DNA from: Lichenibacterium ramalinae | Lineage (GTDB): Bacteria; Pseudomonadota; Alphaproteobacteria; Rhizobiales; Beijerinckiaceae | Length of the DNA: 64,000 bases | Direction: 5' to 3' | Assembly (NCBI RefSeq): GCF_004137085.1 | Contig: NZ_QYBC01000010.1 | Coordinates: 152,248 to 216,247 of the forward strand | Shown: piece after piece, positions 36,272 to 45,037 of the stretch | Position numbering within the stretch: the first letter of the stretch is position 1 | Layout of the letters: every line of letters starts with the position of its first letter | Notes under the pieces: generated by a model | What the model was told of the DNA's origin: nothing | What the model saw: the letters and a program-made list of their open reading frames with translations, nothing else | The model's database searches: none | Program-made: the position numbers and the translations under genes

Positions 36272-36949
36272 ATGCCGTTCACGAGCAGGCAGCGTTACGC
36301 GATCTATAATGTGCACCTCGAGCGGTGCTGGATCTGCAGGAAGCCCCTGGCCCTGAGCGAGATGGAGGTGGACCACATCATTCCCGCCTCGCTCGTGGGG
36401 ACGGCTTGCCTGCCCGGGGTCCTGGCGGCCTTCGGGCTTCCGGCCGACTTCGACCTGGAGTCCTACGAGAACTGGTCGCCGTCCTGCCGCGGATGCAACG
36501 GGACCAAGGGCGACGCCGTGTTCGAGCCGACCCCGCTGATCCAGGTACACCTCCATAGAGCGGCGGAGAAGGCGCCGGCTGCCCGCGCGCTCGAGGCGAA
36601 GCTGATCCGCAAACGCGAGATCGACCTCGCGCTGAACCTGCTCCTCTCGGCGAGGGAGACGAGCGTTCTGGACATAGGTGAGGATGCCGCGGCGCGGGCG
36701 GTCGCCGGCTTCCATAGCTCCAACAGGCAGCCGGAGCTGGCGCCGGCCGAGCCGTTCCGCCTTGCGCCGTGGCTCACGATCATCGGGGGCGGTGGCGGGA
36801 CGCTGCTGCTCCGGAATGCCAACGGCGTCGTCGGCGCTCGGCCCGCCGGGGAGCGCTTGCATCACAGCTTTGACTGTCCCAACTGCGGGCCGACGGGATG
36901 GAACGGCGCCCGCTGTATCTCCTGCATGATGCTCATAGACCTGGACTGA
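36272..36949 (+). CDS. HNH endonuclease with C-terminal zinc ribbon
   Basis: 225 aa from the ATG at 36272. N-terminal HNH module: C19-x2-C22, VDHIIPAS (D34, H35), then WSPSCRGCNGTKG with C72, C75 and N76, an order of zinc ligands and catalytic His/Asn typical of HNH endonucleases of the McrA-like group. The C-terminus has a second CPNC...CISC zinc ribbon (about residues 200-220). Probably a DNase; stand-alone, no methylase or helicase adjacent. Could be a restriction or phage-derived nuclease. Confidence 0.8.
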   Translation: MPFTSRQRYAIYNVHLERCWICRKPLALSEMEVDHIIPASLVGTACLPGVLAAFGLPADFDLESYENWSPSCRGCNGTKGDAVFEPTPLIQVHLHRAAEKAPAARALEAKLIRKREIDLALNLLLSARETSVLDIGEDAAARAVAGFHSSNRQPELAPAEPFRLAPWLTIIGGGGGTLLLRNANGVVGARPAGERLHHSFDCPNCGPTGWNGARCISCMMLIDLD

Positions 36950-37177
36950 CCGGTTCCCGAGATATGCGGGACGTGCTTCGTCGTCGTCCGACGCCCACCG
37001 GCGGGCGCCTGACGCGAACGAGAAGTCGTCACATCGCCCCGTCCTGACCGGCCCGTCCCGCTTCGCCGGGCGTCCGCTGTCGCCATAGATTGCAGCAAGG
37101 GAGGCGATATCAGACGCCGATAGTGGTTAATTCTCAACACCGATCGACACCGCAGCATCCCGTTCAGGGATCCTGAC

Positions 37178-37939
37178 CTAACCGTCCAACGGTTCCGCGA
37201 GGCCCGATCCCGGCCACCGCCCGCGGTCGAGCGACAGCTTCCGCCGCAGCAGGGCCGCGATCAGTGGTCGTCGCCTACGGACCGTCTTCCAGACGATCAG
37301 CAGCACCCTGCGTGAGTGCAGGCGATCGGCGAGGGAGGCGGCCGGTTCGAGGCACAGCTCGATGGTCGCCGCCTCGAAGGCGGCCCAAGCGTCCTCGGTC
37401 GCCAATCCCAGCTCGCCCAAGGCGAGCACGTTGCCTAGTGCGTCGATCGCGGCCGAGAGGGACGAGGACACGTCGGCCAGGGCCGCCGCCCAGTACCGCT
37501 CGAGGTCGTCCGGCGGGACGTCCTCCGACCTCGCGACGGGCACTCCGCTCGTGGGGCGGATCCGACCTCCGTCGCCGCGTCGATCCGAGGGTAGGGTTCG
37601 GTACGGGCGCAATCCCGTCCGGACGCGTCGCTCCGCCTGGGCCCAGGAGGCGGCCTCGAGAAGCGCCCCGACGTGGGCGCGATGCCACGCGTCGAGGTGG
37701 TGGAGGAGCGCGTCCGATCCTGACGACGCGGCGTCGTGCTCCTGCTCCGTACGGGACGGCCTTGTGATCGCGCGGAGGGCGATCCAGACCGCGACGCGCC
37801 TGGCGCCCCGGGCGAGTACGAATTGATCTCGAGCGGCCAGCGCACTGGAAGCCTCGGCGTGTCTGATCGCCTCGTCCGCGCCGCCGTGGCCGGCCCAGCG
37901 CCCCGCATGGACGGTCCGCCCTGTCGTTTCGTCGAACAT
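37178..37939 (-). CDS. Unrecognised alpha-helical protein
   Basis: 253 aa, ATG at 37939. No family recognised. Largely helical, rich in Ala, Arg and Leu, no signal peptide or membrane segment. A middle segment (RYWAAALADVSSSLSAAIDA) is strongly helical; the C-terminal 50 residues are basic (RRVLLIVWKTVRRRRPLIAA). Codon use is like its neighbours. It faces the TetR gene's downstream end and may be an independent gene. Confidence 0.5.
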   Translation of the reverse strand: MFDETTGRTVHAGRWAGHGGADEAIRHAEASSALAARDQFVLARGARRVAVWIALRAITRPSRTEQEHDAASSGSDALLHHLDAWHRAHVGALLEAASWAQAERRVRTGLRPYRTLPSDRRGDGGRIRPTSGVPVARSEDVPPDDLERYWAAALADVSSSLSAAIDALGNVLALGELGLATEDAWAAFEAATIELCLEPAASLADRLHSRRVLLIVWKTVRRRRPLIAALLRRKLSLDRGRWPGSGLAEPLDG

Positions 37940-38134
37940 GACCCTCGCTCCCTACAAACGGGGATCAGGAACGCCCCCACGTCCGGACCGCCGTCGACAT
38001 CAGACCTCTACGGGGACGCGACGAGGGAGCGCCGGCACCTCCCGCTTGCTCGCGCCCGACGCGTCTCTCGGCCTTCGAAGGCTCATGCTCGTCTCGAGTC
38101 CCTCGAGGCAGACCGCGACCGCGGCATCGATCGA

Positions 38135-38764
38135 TCATCCGGCGCCGGCGCGCCGGCGCCTCGAGCTACCCTTCGCGATGCTGGGGACGTTCGCCAGGAG
38201 GCGCATTACCTCGAGCCAGTGCTGAGCGAAGAGCTGCTCGTACACCTGGATCTGCTTGTCCGTGAGGGGACGCTCACCCTCGTCGGGGTCGGCGAACACC
38301 CTTGGGAGCCGGTCCAGGAACATATCCGTCGCGTGCATTATCGCACGTTCGGTTCGATTGACGTCCGGGATCGAGAACTCGCCTCGGGCGCAGCCTTCCC
38401 TGAGCAGGGAGCGGAACATCCGTCCGACCTCGATCTGCAGGCTCGTCTCCATGCTCCTCGGTCGCTCGAACATCACGTGTCCGAGCCGGATGTTCATCAT
38501 CCGGTGCAGGAAGGCTACGATGCGATCGAGAGCCGGTCCGCCCGCGTCCAAAACTTGGCTCAGGTGCTCGCGCACTTGGGCGTCATGTGCCCGGACCATC
38601 ACCGCATGCAGTTCCGATTTGTCGTGGAAGTGCTTGTAGAACTCGCGACGGTCGATCTGGAGCATCTCGGCTAGTAGGCTGATCTCCGGCACGGTCCCCA
38701 TCCTGCACATATACAGGGTTCCTGCTTGGACGATGTCCACGAACGTCGGGCTTGCCGAAGTCAT
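38135..38764 (-). CDS. TetR-family regulator, pair 1
   Basis: 209 aa. HTH: VPEISLLAEMLQIDRREFYK followed by HFHDKSELHAVMV, the TetR recognition-helix pattern; the remainder is a helical ligand/dimer domain with no recognised subfamily. SD GGGAG lies 8 bases before the start. Divergent from the unrecognised HTH protein at 38951; the 17-bp palindrome at 38862 sits between them. A second TetR of nearly identical length (208 aa) holds the same position relative to a paralogous partner at 60572-62134. Confidence 0.85.
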   Translation of the reverse strand: MTSASPTFVDIVQAGTLYMCRMGTVPEISLLAEMLQIDRREFYKHFHDKSELHAVMVRAHDAQVREHLSQVLDAGGPALDRIVAFLHRMMNIRLGHVMFERPRSMETSLQIEVGRMFRSLLREGCARGEFSIPDVNRTERAIMHATDMFLDRLPRVFADPDEGERPLTDKQIQVYEQLFAQHWLEVMRLLANVPSIAKGSSRRRRAGAG

Positions 38765-38861
38765 GTTTACTCTCCCTCGAGCGTCACGGTCTCAGGCGCC
38801 TTCAGCCGGACCGTTCGTCCGTGACTCCCGCCACACCTGCGAAGGTCACCAGCCACCAATT

Positions 38862-38878
38862 TGATGGTAGTATCATCA
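38862..38878. promoter_or_regulatory. Palindromic operator, copy 2 (TGATGGTAGTATCATCA)
   Basis: Near-perfect palindrome between the divergent TetR gene (start 38764) and the gene at 38951; with the flanking bases the arms extend to TTGATG/CATCAA. A sister site lies at 34396-34412. Confidence 0.65.
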
Positions 38879-38950
38879 ATATGATCGAGGATTGCCTTCG
38901 TCAACGTCGAGCCCTATCGCGAGCCACGTGACGTTTGAGGTTGGTAAACC

Positions 38951-39682
38951 GTGGGCAGGCGTGGGAACGGGGCTTGGGTCGAACGCGCTGCGAACCTCGC
39001 CGCGCGTCTGGAGAAACTGAGCGGCACGCAAGGGGATGGCGGGGCCCTCAAGCAAGTCGCCGAGGAGGCGGGATTGTCCGTTGCCATGGCCCGGAGGTAC
39101 GTCGACGCGTACGAGTATGTTAAATCGGCTCCGGTGGTCGCGATCTCCGTGAACGCGCTCGAGACGTACTGGACCTGGGCGAGGATCGACCCCTTCGGCG
39201 CGGCGGCTGAGCGAGACGCTGTCCTGGCGGGCGAGGTCCCCCTGTCCAAGATTCAGAGTGCGATCCGGAACGCGCGCGCGCGGGCCTCGGTGCCCGTGGC
39301 CCCGGAGCCGCTGTCCGTGGACCAGATCATCCAGAGGTTCGAGGCTGCCGGGATCGAGGCCGTGCCCCACCCCGACGGCATCAGCGTGCACTCGGCCGGT
39401 GAGAGTTGGATCGGCCTCTCAGCCGAGGCGACCTTCATGCTCGTGAACGACGAAGGGGTCCACTACCGGTCACACCAGTGGGCGCTGCTGGTCTCGCCGG
39501 CCTTACCGGGGTCGCCGCTCGCGGGCCTGCCCTTCGAGGCCCTCCTGCTCCGCGTCGCCGCCGCGGCTGCGATCTACGACCACGTCAGCCTGTTCTGCCT
39601 CTCTGCGTTCGAGCGCGAGGAGGTGTCGAAGGCCGCGGCGGGTTGGTGGCCTTTCGAACCAGGTCGGATCTCGATCCTGTAG
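38951..39682 (+). CDS. Unrecognised HTH protein of a TetR-linked module, copy 1
   Basis: 243 aa from a GTG start. The N-terminus has a predicted helix-turn-helix (GALKQVAEEAGLSVAMARRY), then a basic segment (KIQSAIRNARARASVP) and a C-terminal globular domain with SHQWALLVSPALPGSPLAGL, PFEALLLRVAAAAAIYDHVS and FEREEVSKAAAGWWP. No family recognised. Clearly paralogous to the protein at 61400-62134 over its whole length; both use GTG, are divergent from a TetR gene, and start MGRRGNG. Likely a DNA-binding partner or target of the TetR regulator. Confidence 0.75.
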   Translation: MGRRGNGAWVERAANLAARLEKLSGTQGDGGALKQVAEEAGLSVAMARRYVDAYEYVKSAPVVAISVNALETYWTWARIDPFGAAAERDAVLAGEVPLSKIQSAIRNARARASVPVAPEPLSVDQIIQRFEAAGIEAVPHPDGISVHSAGESWIGLSAEATFMLVNDEGVHYRSHQWALLVSPALPGSPLAGLPFEALLLRVAAAAAIYDHVSLFCLSAFEREEVSKAAAGWWPFEPGRISIL

Positions 39683-40284
39683 CGTACTCGCTCGCGCCAG
39701 GGCTGCCGACCTGCTGCACGCTTCGGTCGAGGCTCGCGAGGGGAATGCCAGGCCTCGGCTTCGCGACCGCACCAGTCACCTCTGCGCCTCCCTTCCACTG
39801 GGGGCACCGATGTCCCCCCGTCCCCCCAACGTACGGGACCCGGCCCTACTCACGGTCGGTCGTGCGTGGTCGCAAGCCCCCTCGAGTGCGACTCCCCCTT
39901 TGAAGTGGTCCACCCTGGCGTATGGCTTTTAAGACTGGAGGACGGGATAGATGGGACGACGACCAGGCCACGAGCTGCAGTTCCGGGCAGCCTTTCCCTG
40001 AGCGCCCGGCGGGCGACGATCGTGGTCTGCGAGCGCCGCCTCGGCTCCGGCATGATCCGTAGATCGGTCCTGCCTACCTCGGCCGAGCGCTCGCGAGAGG
40101 CTGCGATCGGCATGGACGCCATGGTGCAGGTCCAAGCGCTGGCCATCTACCTGCTGGCCGGGTTCTACAGGAAGGTCGCACTGCAGGTGTCGGGTGAGGA
40201 CGTCCTTGTCGCGTGCATGTCGGCTCCTCTATAACGAAGCGACCCGCCGCGCTCTGACCCACCCTGCTGGTGGCTCGAGGTCCC
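39683..40284. other. Gene-free stretch
   Basis: About 600 bases. A frame at 39866-40234 ends with a hydrophobic segment (AMVQVQALAIYLLAGFYRK) but its earlier part lacks protein character; I do not call it. Nothing else seen. Confidence 0.35.
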
Positions 40285-40716
40285 ATGCCGATCCGCCGGC
40301 ACCACCGCTGGCTCTACCCGATCGACTGGCGCGAGCTGTCGGTCTCCATCCGCTTCCGGCGTGCCAAAGGGCGCTGCGAAGGGTGTGGCCGACCGCACGG
40401 GCGCCTCGTACTGCACTTGGGCGACGGGCGGTGGTGGGACGAGGACTCGGAGCGCTGGCGGGACGGGGCCGGCAAGTCGGTTCGCCGCTTGAGACCACCC
40501 CACAGCTTGCTGGAGCGCATGCGTACGACTCGGGTCGTGCTCGCCACGTGTCACCGGGACCACGACCCGACCAACAACAACGCCTCGAACCTCGTGGCGC
40601 TGTGCCAGCGGTGCCACATGCTGCACGACAGGCCCGAGCACTTAAGGCGTCGCAGGTTGACCTACTTGGCCCGACGGGCATTGGGGGACCTCTTCACAGG
40701 GCCATACCGCCTTTGA
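40285..40716 (+). CDS. Small HNH endonuclease-like protein
   Basis: 143 aa from the ATG at 40285. RCEGCGRPHGRLVLHLGDGR starts the zinc site (CxxC); HRDHDPTNNNASNLVALCQR and CHMLHDRPEHLRRRR complete it with the HNH-type H..D.DPTNN..NL..LC..CH..H pattern. This small single-domain form is typical of phage and island HNH proteins. The C-terminus (TYLARRALGDLFTGPYRL) is shared with the decayed copy at 34.4-34.8 kb. Likely DNA nicking/cleaving; stand-alone. Confidence 0.75.
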   Translation: MPIRRHHRWLYPIDWRELSVSIRFRRAKGRCEGCGRPHGRLVLHLGDGRWWDEDSERWRDGAGKSVRRLRPPHSLLERMRTTRVVLATCHRDHDPTNNNASNLVALCQRCHMLHDRPEHLRRRRLTYLARRALGDLFTGPYRL

Positions 40717-41786
40717 GCATCCCGACGGTGTGGGCCGTACCGCCCCGTCCGCACGGTTCGCCACAGGATCGGCATCGACCTACGCAGGTCGAGGCGAACC
40801 TTGCGCGACGCGGTCGCTAAGTTGCAGAGTCCGAGCTCGATCCTTCCGAGGACTGGGCCGAAAAATCGCGTTTTCGAGTGTCACGGGCATAGCTGAGATG
40901 GGAAGGTGCTGTATGTCCAGAGTGGCAAGAGCATTTCGACGTTCTTAGTTATGTAGACATATAGTAGGTTGCCTTGGGTCTGCAGCGATGCAGATGGTCT
41001 TTAGACGAAAGTCAAGAGGGTATTTATGCCTCTCCTCCGCTCGGGACATCATAAAATGAAACGGAACTAGATAGCGACACAGGGATCACGTCCGCATCTG
41101 CCGCATAACGTGCAACATTTTGCGCTCTCCAACTCTCGCTGCACCCTCCAAGCGCTCGCGAGGAGACGATCCGGCTCTGATGCAGTAGGTTGCCTTCCGA
41201 TGCCGCGGGTCGGGCCCTGCGCCTTTTGGTACGGCTGGGCCGTCCGGTAGGCGGCATGGTCTCGAAGCTGCCCCGCTCTTCCGCGTCGGCGAGGAGGGAG
41301 ACAGCGGCTTCCGTCTTCGCGAGGGGTCCGTCGGCCGCCTGACGTCACGGGCCTCGCAGGGCGCGGCTCGCCCGCAGCGACCGATCGAGGCGTCGATCTG
41401 CACGCGGCCGCACCATTGGGGGGCGTCGATAGGGTCGTCGGCCACAGCGAGCGCCCTCGTCGCGGGCTCGGCGCCCATCGACGCGTCTAGGACGTTGCCG
41501 ACGGCTCTATGGCTCGTGCCGCGACGAGCGCCTATGTTCCAAGACGCTCGAGACCCACTCCGGCGGGCGGGCGATGAGGTCAGTCATGGACGCAAGGCCG
41601 ACGTAGCGGGCGTCGGGGGCAGGTCGCATCGCTTCCGGCTCGTCCGTGCGATCGTCTGACGCTTCGTCACACATCGCCCGGTGTGACGAGATGAGTGGCT
41701 CTGAAACCGCCGAGATGGCTTTCGTTCGTCCCGGCGAATGCGCACAATCGCTATCTCGACTTCCAGAGAATCAACGGCGGGGCGAA
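40717..41786. other. Long gene-free, partly AT-rich stretch
   Basis: Over 1 kb without a supported gene. 40850-41060 is visibly AT-richer than the rest and contains an imperfect CGAAAA-N6-TTTTCG repeat at 40859-40876. The AT-rich block may be a promoter or a scar of foreign DNA. The stretch leads into the NdpA-like operon. Confidence 0.4.
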
Positions 41787-42800
41787 TTGGCCAATCGGAT
41801 CATCGGCGTCGCCGTGCACGACCTCACTCGCTCGGGCACGACGTTGGACGTGCGCCTCAGTGACAGGGAGATGGCCGTGTCGCCGACGGCGCAGAGGGTC
41901 ATCGACGACCTTCACGCCCTGTACGGTCGCCGGACCGGGAAGGCGCACGGGAGGTTCGCCGCCGACGAGGACAACTACCCGACGCAGCGGTATCTCAGGG
42001 AGTACCTCGACGGCGACGGCCGGGGCTTCCGCCACATGACCGAGCGCATGATGGGGACGCTGCTCACGCAGGCCCGCCGCAAGCCGAACGCCGGCTTCGG
42101 GCACGTCTTCTTCGCCCACTTCGAGGACGACGCCGGACAGTTCCTGCTTGTCGCCATCCTGAACGACAAGGTCGGCGCCGCGCTGGCCCGCGATCTGAGC
42201 GGGGTGAGCGACGCCCCACACCTCGACCTCGACGGCTTCCGCTTCGCTGGCCGGGTCGCGATCGAAGGGTGGCGCGCCGACGAGAGGCGGTACGTGAACT
42301 TCCTCAAGGGGAAGGGTGACGTGGCCGACTACTTCAAGGAGTTCCTCGGTTGCGACCTGACCATGCAGGCAAAGGCCGAGACGCAGCGGCTCGTCGAGGC
42401 CCTGCGGACGTTCGCCGACGGCAGGGGCATGGACCTCGTCGAGCGGGAGGCCTTCCTGTCGCGCGCCCGGGGCATCTGCTTCAGGTCGTACCAGGAGCGT
42501 GAGGAGCTCGAGTTCCAGACGTTCGCCAACGAACTCGTGCCCGACGATCCCGCCTCCCTGGTCGCCGTGCTGGCGGATCCCGCGCGCGGTCTGAGCGAGG
42601 GCTTCGTCCCGGACGCCCGCACCCTCAGGCTGCTCGTGTCCTATCGCGCCAAGACCCCGCTCTGGTCGATCGAGTTCGACCGCGCCGCCCTCACGGCGGG
42701 ACAGATCGAGTACAGGGCCGCCGACGAGACGCTCGTCGTGCGGGACCTGCCGGCCGACCTGAAGGCCAAGCTGTCGGAGGACGTCGGCGTCGATGCCTGA
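41787..42800 (+). CDS. YejK/NdpA-like nucleoid-associated protein
   Basis: 337 aa from the TTG at 41787; earlier in-frame starts (ATG 41691) add residues unlike the family, whose N-terminus (MSLDINQIALHQL type) aligns with ANRIIGVAVHDLTRSG. Matches the 37-kDa nucleoid-associated family (about 335 aa) by MMGTLLTQARRKPNAGFGHV, LVAILNDKVGAALARDL, RYVNFLKGKGDVADYFKEFL and C-terminal VSYRAKTPLWSIEFDRAAL. Cytoplasmic; binds DNA/nucleoid. Here it overlaps by 8 nt a membrane-protein gene, unlike chromosomal yejK, so it is probably half of a specialised two-gene system. Confidence 0.85.
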   Translation: MANRIIGVAVHDLTRSGTTLDVRLSDREMAVSPTAQRVIDDLHALYGRRTGKAHGRFAADEDNYPTQRYLREYLDGDGRGFRHMTERMMGTLLTQARRKPNAGFGHVFFAHFEDDAGQFLLVAILNDKVGAALARDLSGVSDAPHLDLDGFRFAGRVAIEGWRADERRYVNFLKGKGDVADYFKEFLGCDLTMQAKAETQRLVEALRTFADGRGMDLVEREAFLSRARGICFRSYQEREELEFQTFANELVPDDPASLVAVLADPARGLSEGFVPDARTLRLLVSYRAKTPLWSIEFDRAALTAGQIEYRAADETLVVRDLPADLKAKLSEDVGVDA

Positions 42801-44031
42801 GATCGGGTTCGACCGGCTGATCGTCGTCTACGACAACGTCACCTTCGACCCGGAGGGGGACGAGGGATCGCTGCACGTCGCCACGGTCGGCGTCCGCGAC
42901 GACCTGGCCTTGGTCGAACGCGACGACCGCGCCGCCTCGGACACCGGGATCGTCCTCCTGTCCGAGCCGGAGGACGTCGTGCTCGGGGCGACGGTCAGGG
43001 TGCGGCTGGACGCGCCGAAGCCCACGCTCGGCCTGCTCGCCAGGAACCTCGACGCCCTCCTGGCATGGCCGGGCGCGACCATCGCCGAGCCAGTGGACTT
43101 CTACGTCATCGACGGTCGGTACCATCGGTCGACGGTCCCGCCGCCGGCCGACCTGGAAGCCTACAGGCGGGTGCTGGCCCTGGTCGGTCTCCTCGGACAG
43201 GCGGCGGTCTTCCTGGACCCGATCCGACGCGAGATGATGTTCATGAAGGACGGGCGCATGCCGATGCCCGTGACCTATGACGCCGCGGACGTCGCGGCGA
43301 CCCCCGCGGAGGCCGCCGCCGGTCTGCTGGCGACGTTCGGAGATGACACGCACCGCGAGCAGAAGCTGGCCATCCTGGCCGAGGTCGTGGTCGGGGTGGC
43401 GGCCGGCCAGCCCCGGCAGGGACGCCTCGGGCACGTCCTGAGGCGGCTCGACGAGGTGCTGGCCGGCGTGAGGGACGGGTACCGGCTCTTCGCGTCGGAG
43501 TTCTCGTACGACAAGGTGAGGAGCGACGTCGAGGACGCGCGGCTCGACTACCTCTCGAAGATCCACAAGACCTTCGTCGACGTGCAGGGACAGATGCTCG
43601 GGATCCCGGTCGCCACGGTGGTGGTCGCGTCCCAGCTGAAGCCGGCGAAGGACTGCGGCGGCGAGTTCTGGATCGACGTCGCCGTCCTGGCCGGGGCGTG
43701 GGTGTTCGTCCTCCTGCTGTGGCTCGCCCTCGAGAACCAGAGGCTGACTCTCGGTGCGATCGAGGCGGAGGTCTCCCGGCAGAGGTCCAAGATCCTGTCT
43801 GACTACGCGGCGATCGACGACCGCTTCACCGCCGTGTTCGACGGCCTCAGGCGCCGGATCCGATGGCAGAGGGCCGTCCTCGCCAGCATCGCCCTCGTCG
43901 GCCTCCTCGGGGGGGCGCTGACCACGGTCGGCTTCGTGGGCCTGGTCCGCGTGGATCCGCGTGCATGCGTCGACCCACCTGCCGCCGCCATTCTCCGTGA
44001 CGGCTCCGACCGCCTCTCCGTCAGGCTCTAG
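42793..44031 (+). CDS. Membrane protein coupled to the NdpA-like gene
   Basis: 412 aa; ATG at 42793 overlaps the NdpA-like stop. No family recognised. The first 290 residues are soluble: a beta-rich N-terminal region (FDRLIVVYDNVTFD, VRVRLDAPKPTLGLLARNLD) and a helical region ending KIHKTFVDVQGQMLGIPVA. Two hydrophobic segments follow near 293-312 (IDVAVLAGAWVFVLLLWLAL) and 360-385 (VLASIALVGLLGGALTTVG), separated by a coiled-coil-like stretch. A DNA-binding sensor plus a membrane effector is an arrangement often seen in abortive-infection cassettes; that role is inference. Confidence 0.75.
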   Translation: MPEIGFDRLIVVYDNVTFDPEGDEGSLHVATVGVRDDLALVERDDRAASDTGIVLLSEPEDVVLGATVRVRLDAPKPTLGLLARNLDALLAWPGATIAEPVDFYVIDGRYHRSTVPPPADLEAYRRVLALVGLLGQAAVFLDPIRREMMFMKDGRMPMPVTYDAADVAATPAEAAAGLLATFGDDTHREQKLAILAEVVVGVAAGQPRQGRLGHVLRRLDEVLAGVRDGYRLFASEFSYDKVRSDVEDARLDYLSKIHKTFVDVQGQMLGIPVATVVVASQLKPAKDCGGEFWIDVAVLAGAWVFVLLLWLALENQRLTLGAIEAEVSRQRSKILSDYAAIDDRFTAVFDGLRRRIRWQRAVLASIALVGLLGGALTTVGFVGLVRVDPRACVDPPAAAILRDGSDRLSVRL

Positions 44032-44140
44032 GCTCCTCGAGGCGCGTCCTCGCGCCTCCGATCGCTCGAGGACCGGCCAAGCATCTTCGCGCCCGCTGCC
44101 CGTGAGAGGCCACGGCGCCACGCCCTGGATCCGTGGGGCG

Positions 44141-44395
44141 ATGGCCCCTCGTCGCAGCGGGAGCGGGCACTTGGACACCGGTCAGGATCGGGACGACCGG
44201 CTGCCACGGGCGGACGTCGTGGACGGCGATCTCTTCATCGAGACGGCACAGACGACGCGGGCGGTGGTCGAGGCTATGGTCAACGCGTCGCCGTGGTACG
44301 ATGCGGAACTCGACGACGGATGGACCACGCAGCTTCATCGCTTCCGGGATCGGGCAAGCGGCGTGATCCGACGGGCGGTCGATCCAAAGGGGTGA
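44141..44395 (+). CDS. Small hypothetical protein
   Basis: 84 aa from the ATG at 44141. The C-terminal 50 residues (VVEAMVNASPWYDAELDDGW, TTQLHRFRDRASGVIRRAVD) are an acidic-then-basic helical segment with protein-like codon use. No family, no membrane segment. Low certainty. Confidence 0.35.
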   Translation: MAPRRSGSGHLDTGQDRDDRLPRADVVDGDLFIETAQTTRAVVEAMVNASPWYDAELDDGWTTQLHRFRDRASGVIRRAVDPKG

Positions 44396-44488
44396 GGCGG
44401 CACGACCGGACTTAGGGGGCCGTCGACCCCTGGTACGGAGCCAAGAGGAAGGTACGGTGGAGACGACGAGACCACTGCGGAACCACGG

Positions 44489-45010
44489 TCATGGATCGTC
44501 GCGTTCCTGGTCTTCGTCGTCCTTCGTGGGTCCCCGGCTCGACGGCGGGCGCGCGGCCCGGCGATGCGCCGCGTGAGCCAGGGCCTGGTCGAGGAGCGCC
44601 AAGGCCCTCGTCGCCCCTTCCCCGCCACGCCGGAGTTCGCCAAGGTCGACCTCGAGCGAGCGAAGGCGGCCCCGGCCGAAGCCGTCGTCCAACGCTCGGA
44701 GCGCCGCGACGCCGACCGTCGCGCACCACGGCCCAAGGGCGCCGAACCCGATCGGGGCCGTGCGGAAGCGGACGGCCGGGATCACGGCCACGAGGGCGGG
44801 CGCGACCGGGCCGAGGTCCTCGTCCCGGCTCCCGGCGCCAGACCACCGTCCAGATAGGACTTCCAGCGGGCCGTCCGCCATCTGCCGAAGCGCCTCCCTA
44901 ACCTCGCGCCTGGTCACGACGAGCTTGCGCACGTCGCCCGCCCCGGCGACGGGCACGCCGGCGCTGTCCACGGGCCCGCCGGCGTCCTCCTTCGTCCTCG
45001 GGCGCCCCAT
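44489..45010 (-). CDS. Hypothetical protein downstream of hipA
   Basis: 173 aa, ATG at 45010, 27 bases after the HipA stop on the same strand, so likely co-transcribed as a third gene of the toxin-antitoxin operon. Mostly helical: KLVVTRREVREALRQMADGP, then LRSLEVDLGELRRGGEGATR; no recognised family and no membrane segment. Confidence 0.5.
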   Translation of the reverse strand: MGRPRTKEDAGGPVDSAGVPVAGAGDVRKLVVTRREVREALRQMADGPLEVLSGRWSGAGSRDEDLGPVAPALVAVIPAVRFRTAPIGFGALGPWCATVGVAALRALDDGFGRGRLRSLEVDLGELRRGGEGATRALALLDQALAHAAHRRAARPPSSRGPTKDDEDQERDDP

Positions 45011-45037
45011 GCCCGAGAGGGGCCGGTCGGGACCGAC

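Noticed and set aside
39866..40234. A 122-aa gene
   Set aside because: Only the last 40 residues have protein character, no start or SD fits, and no family is recognised.
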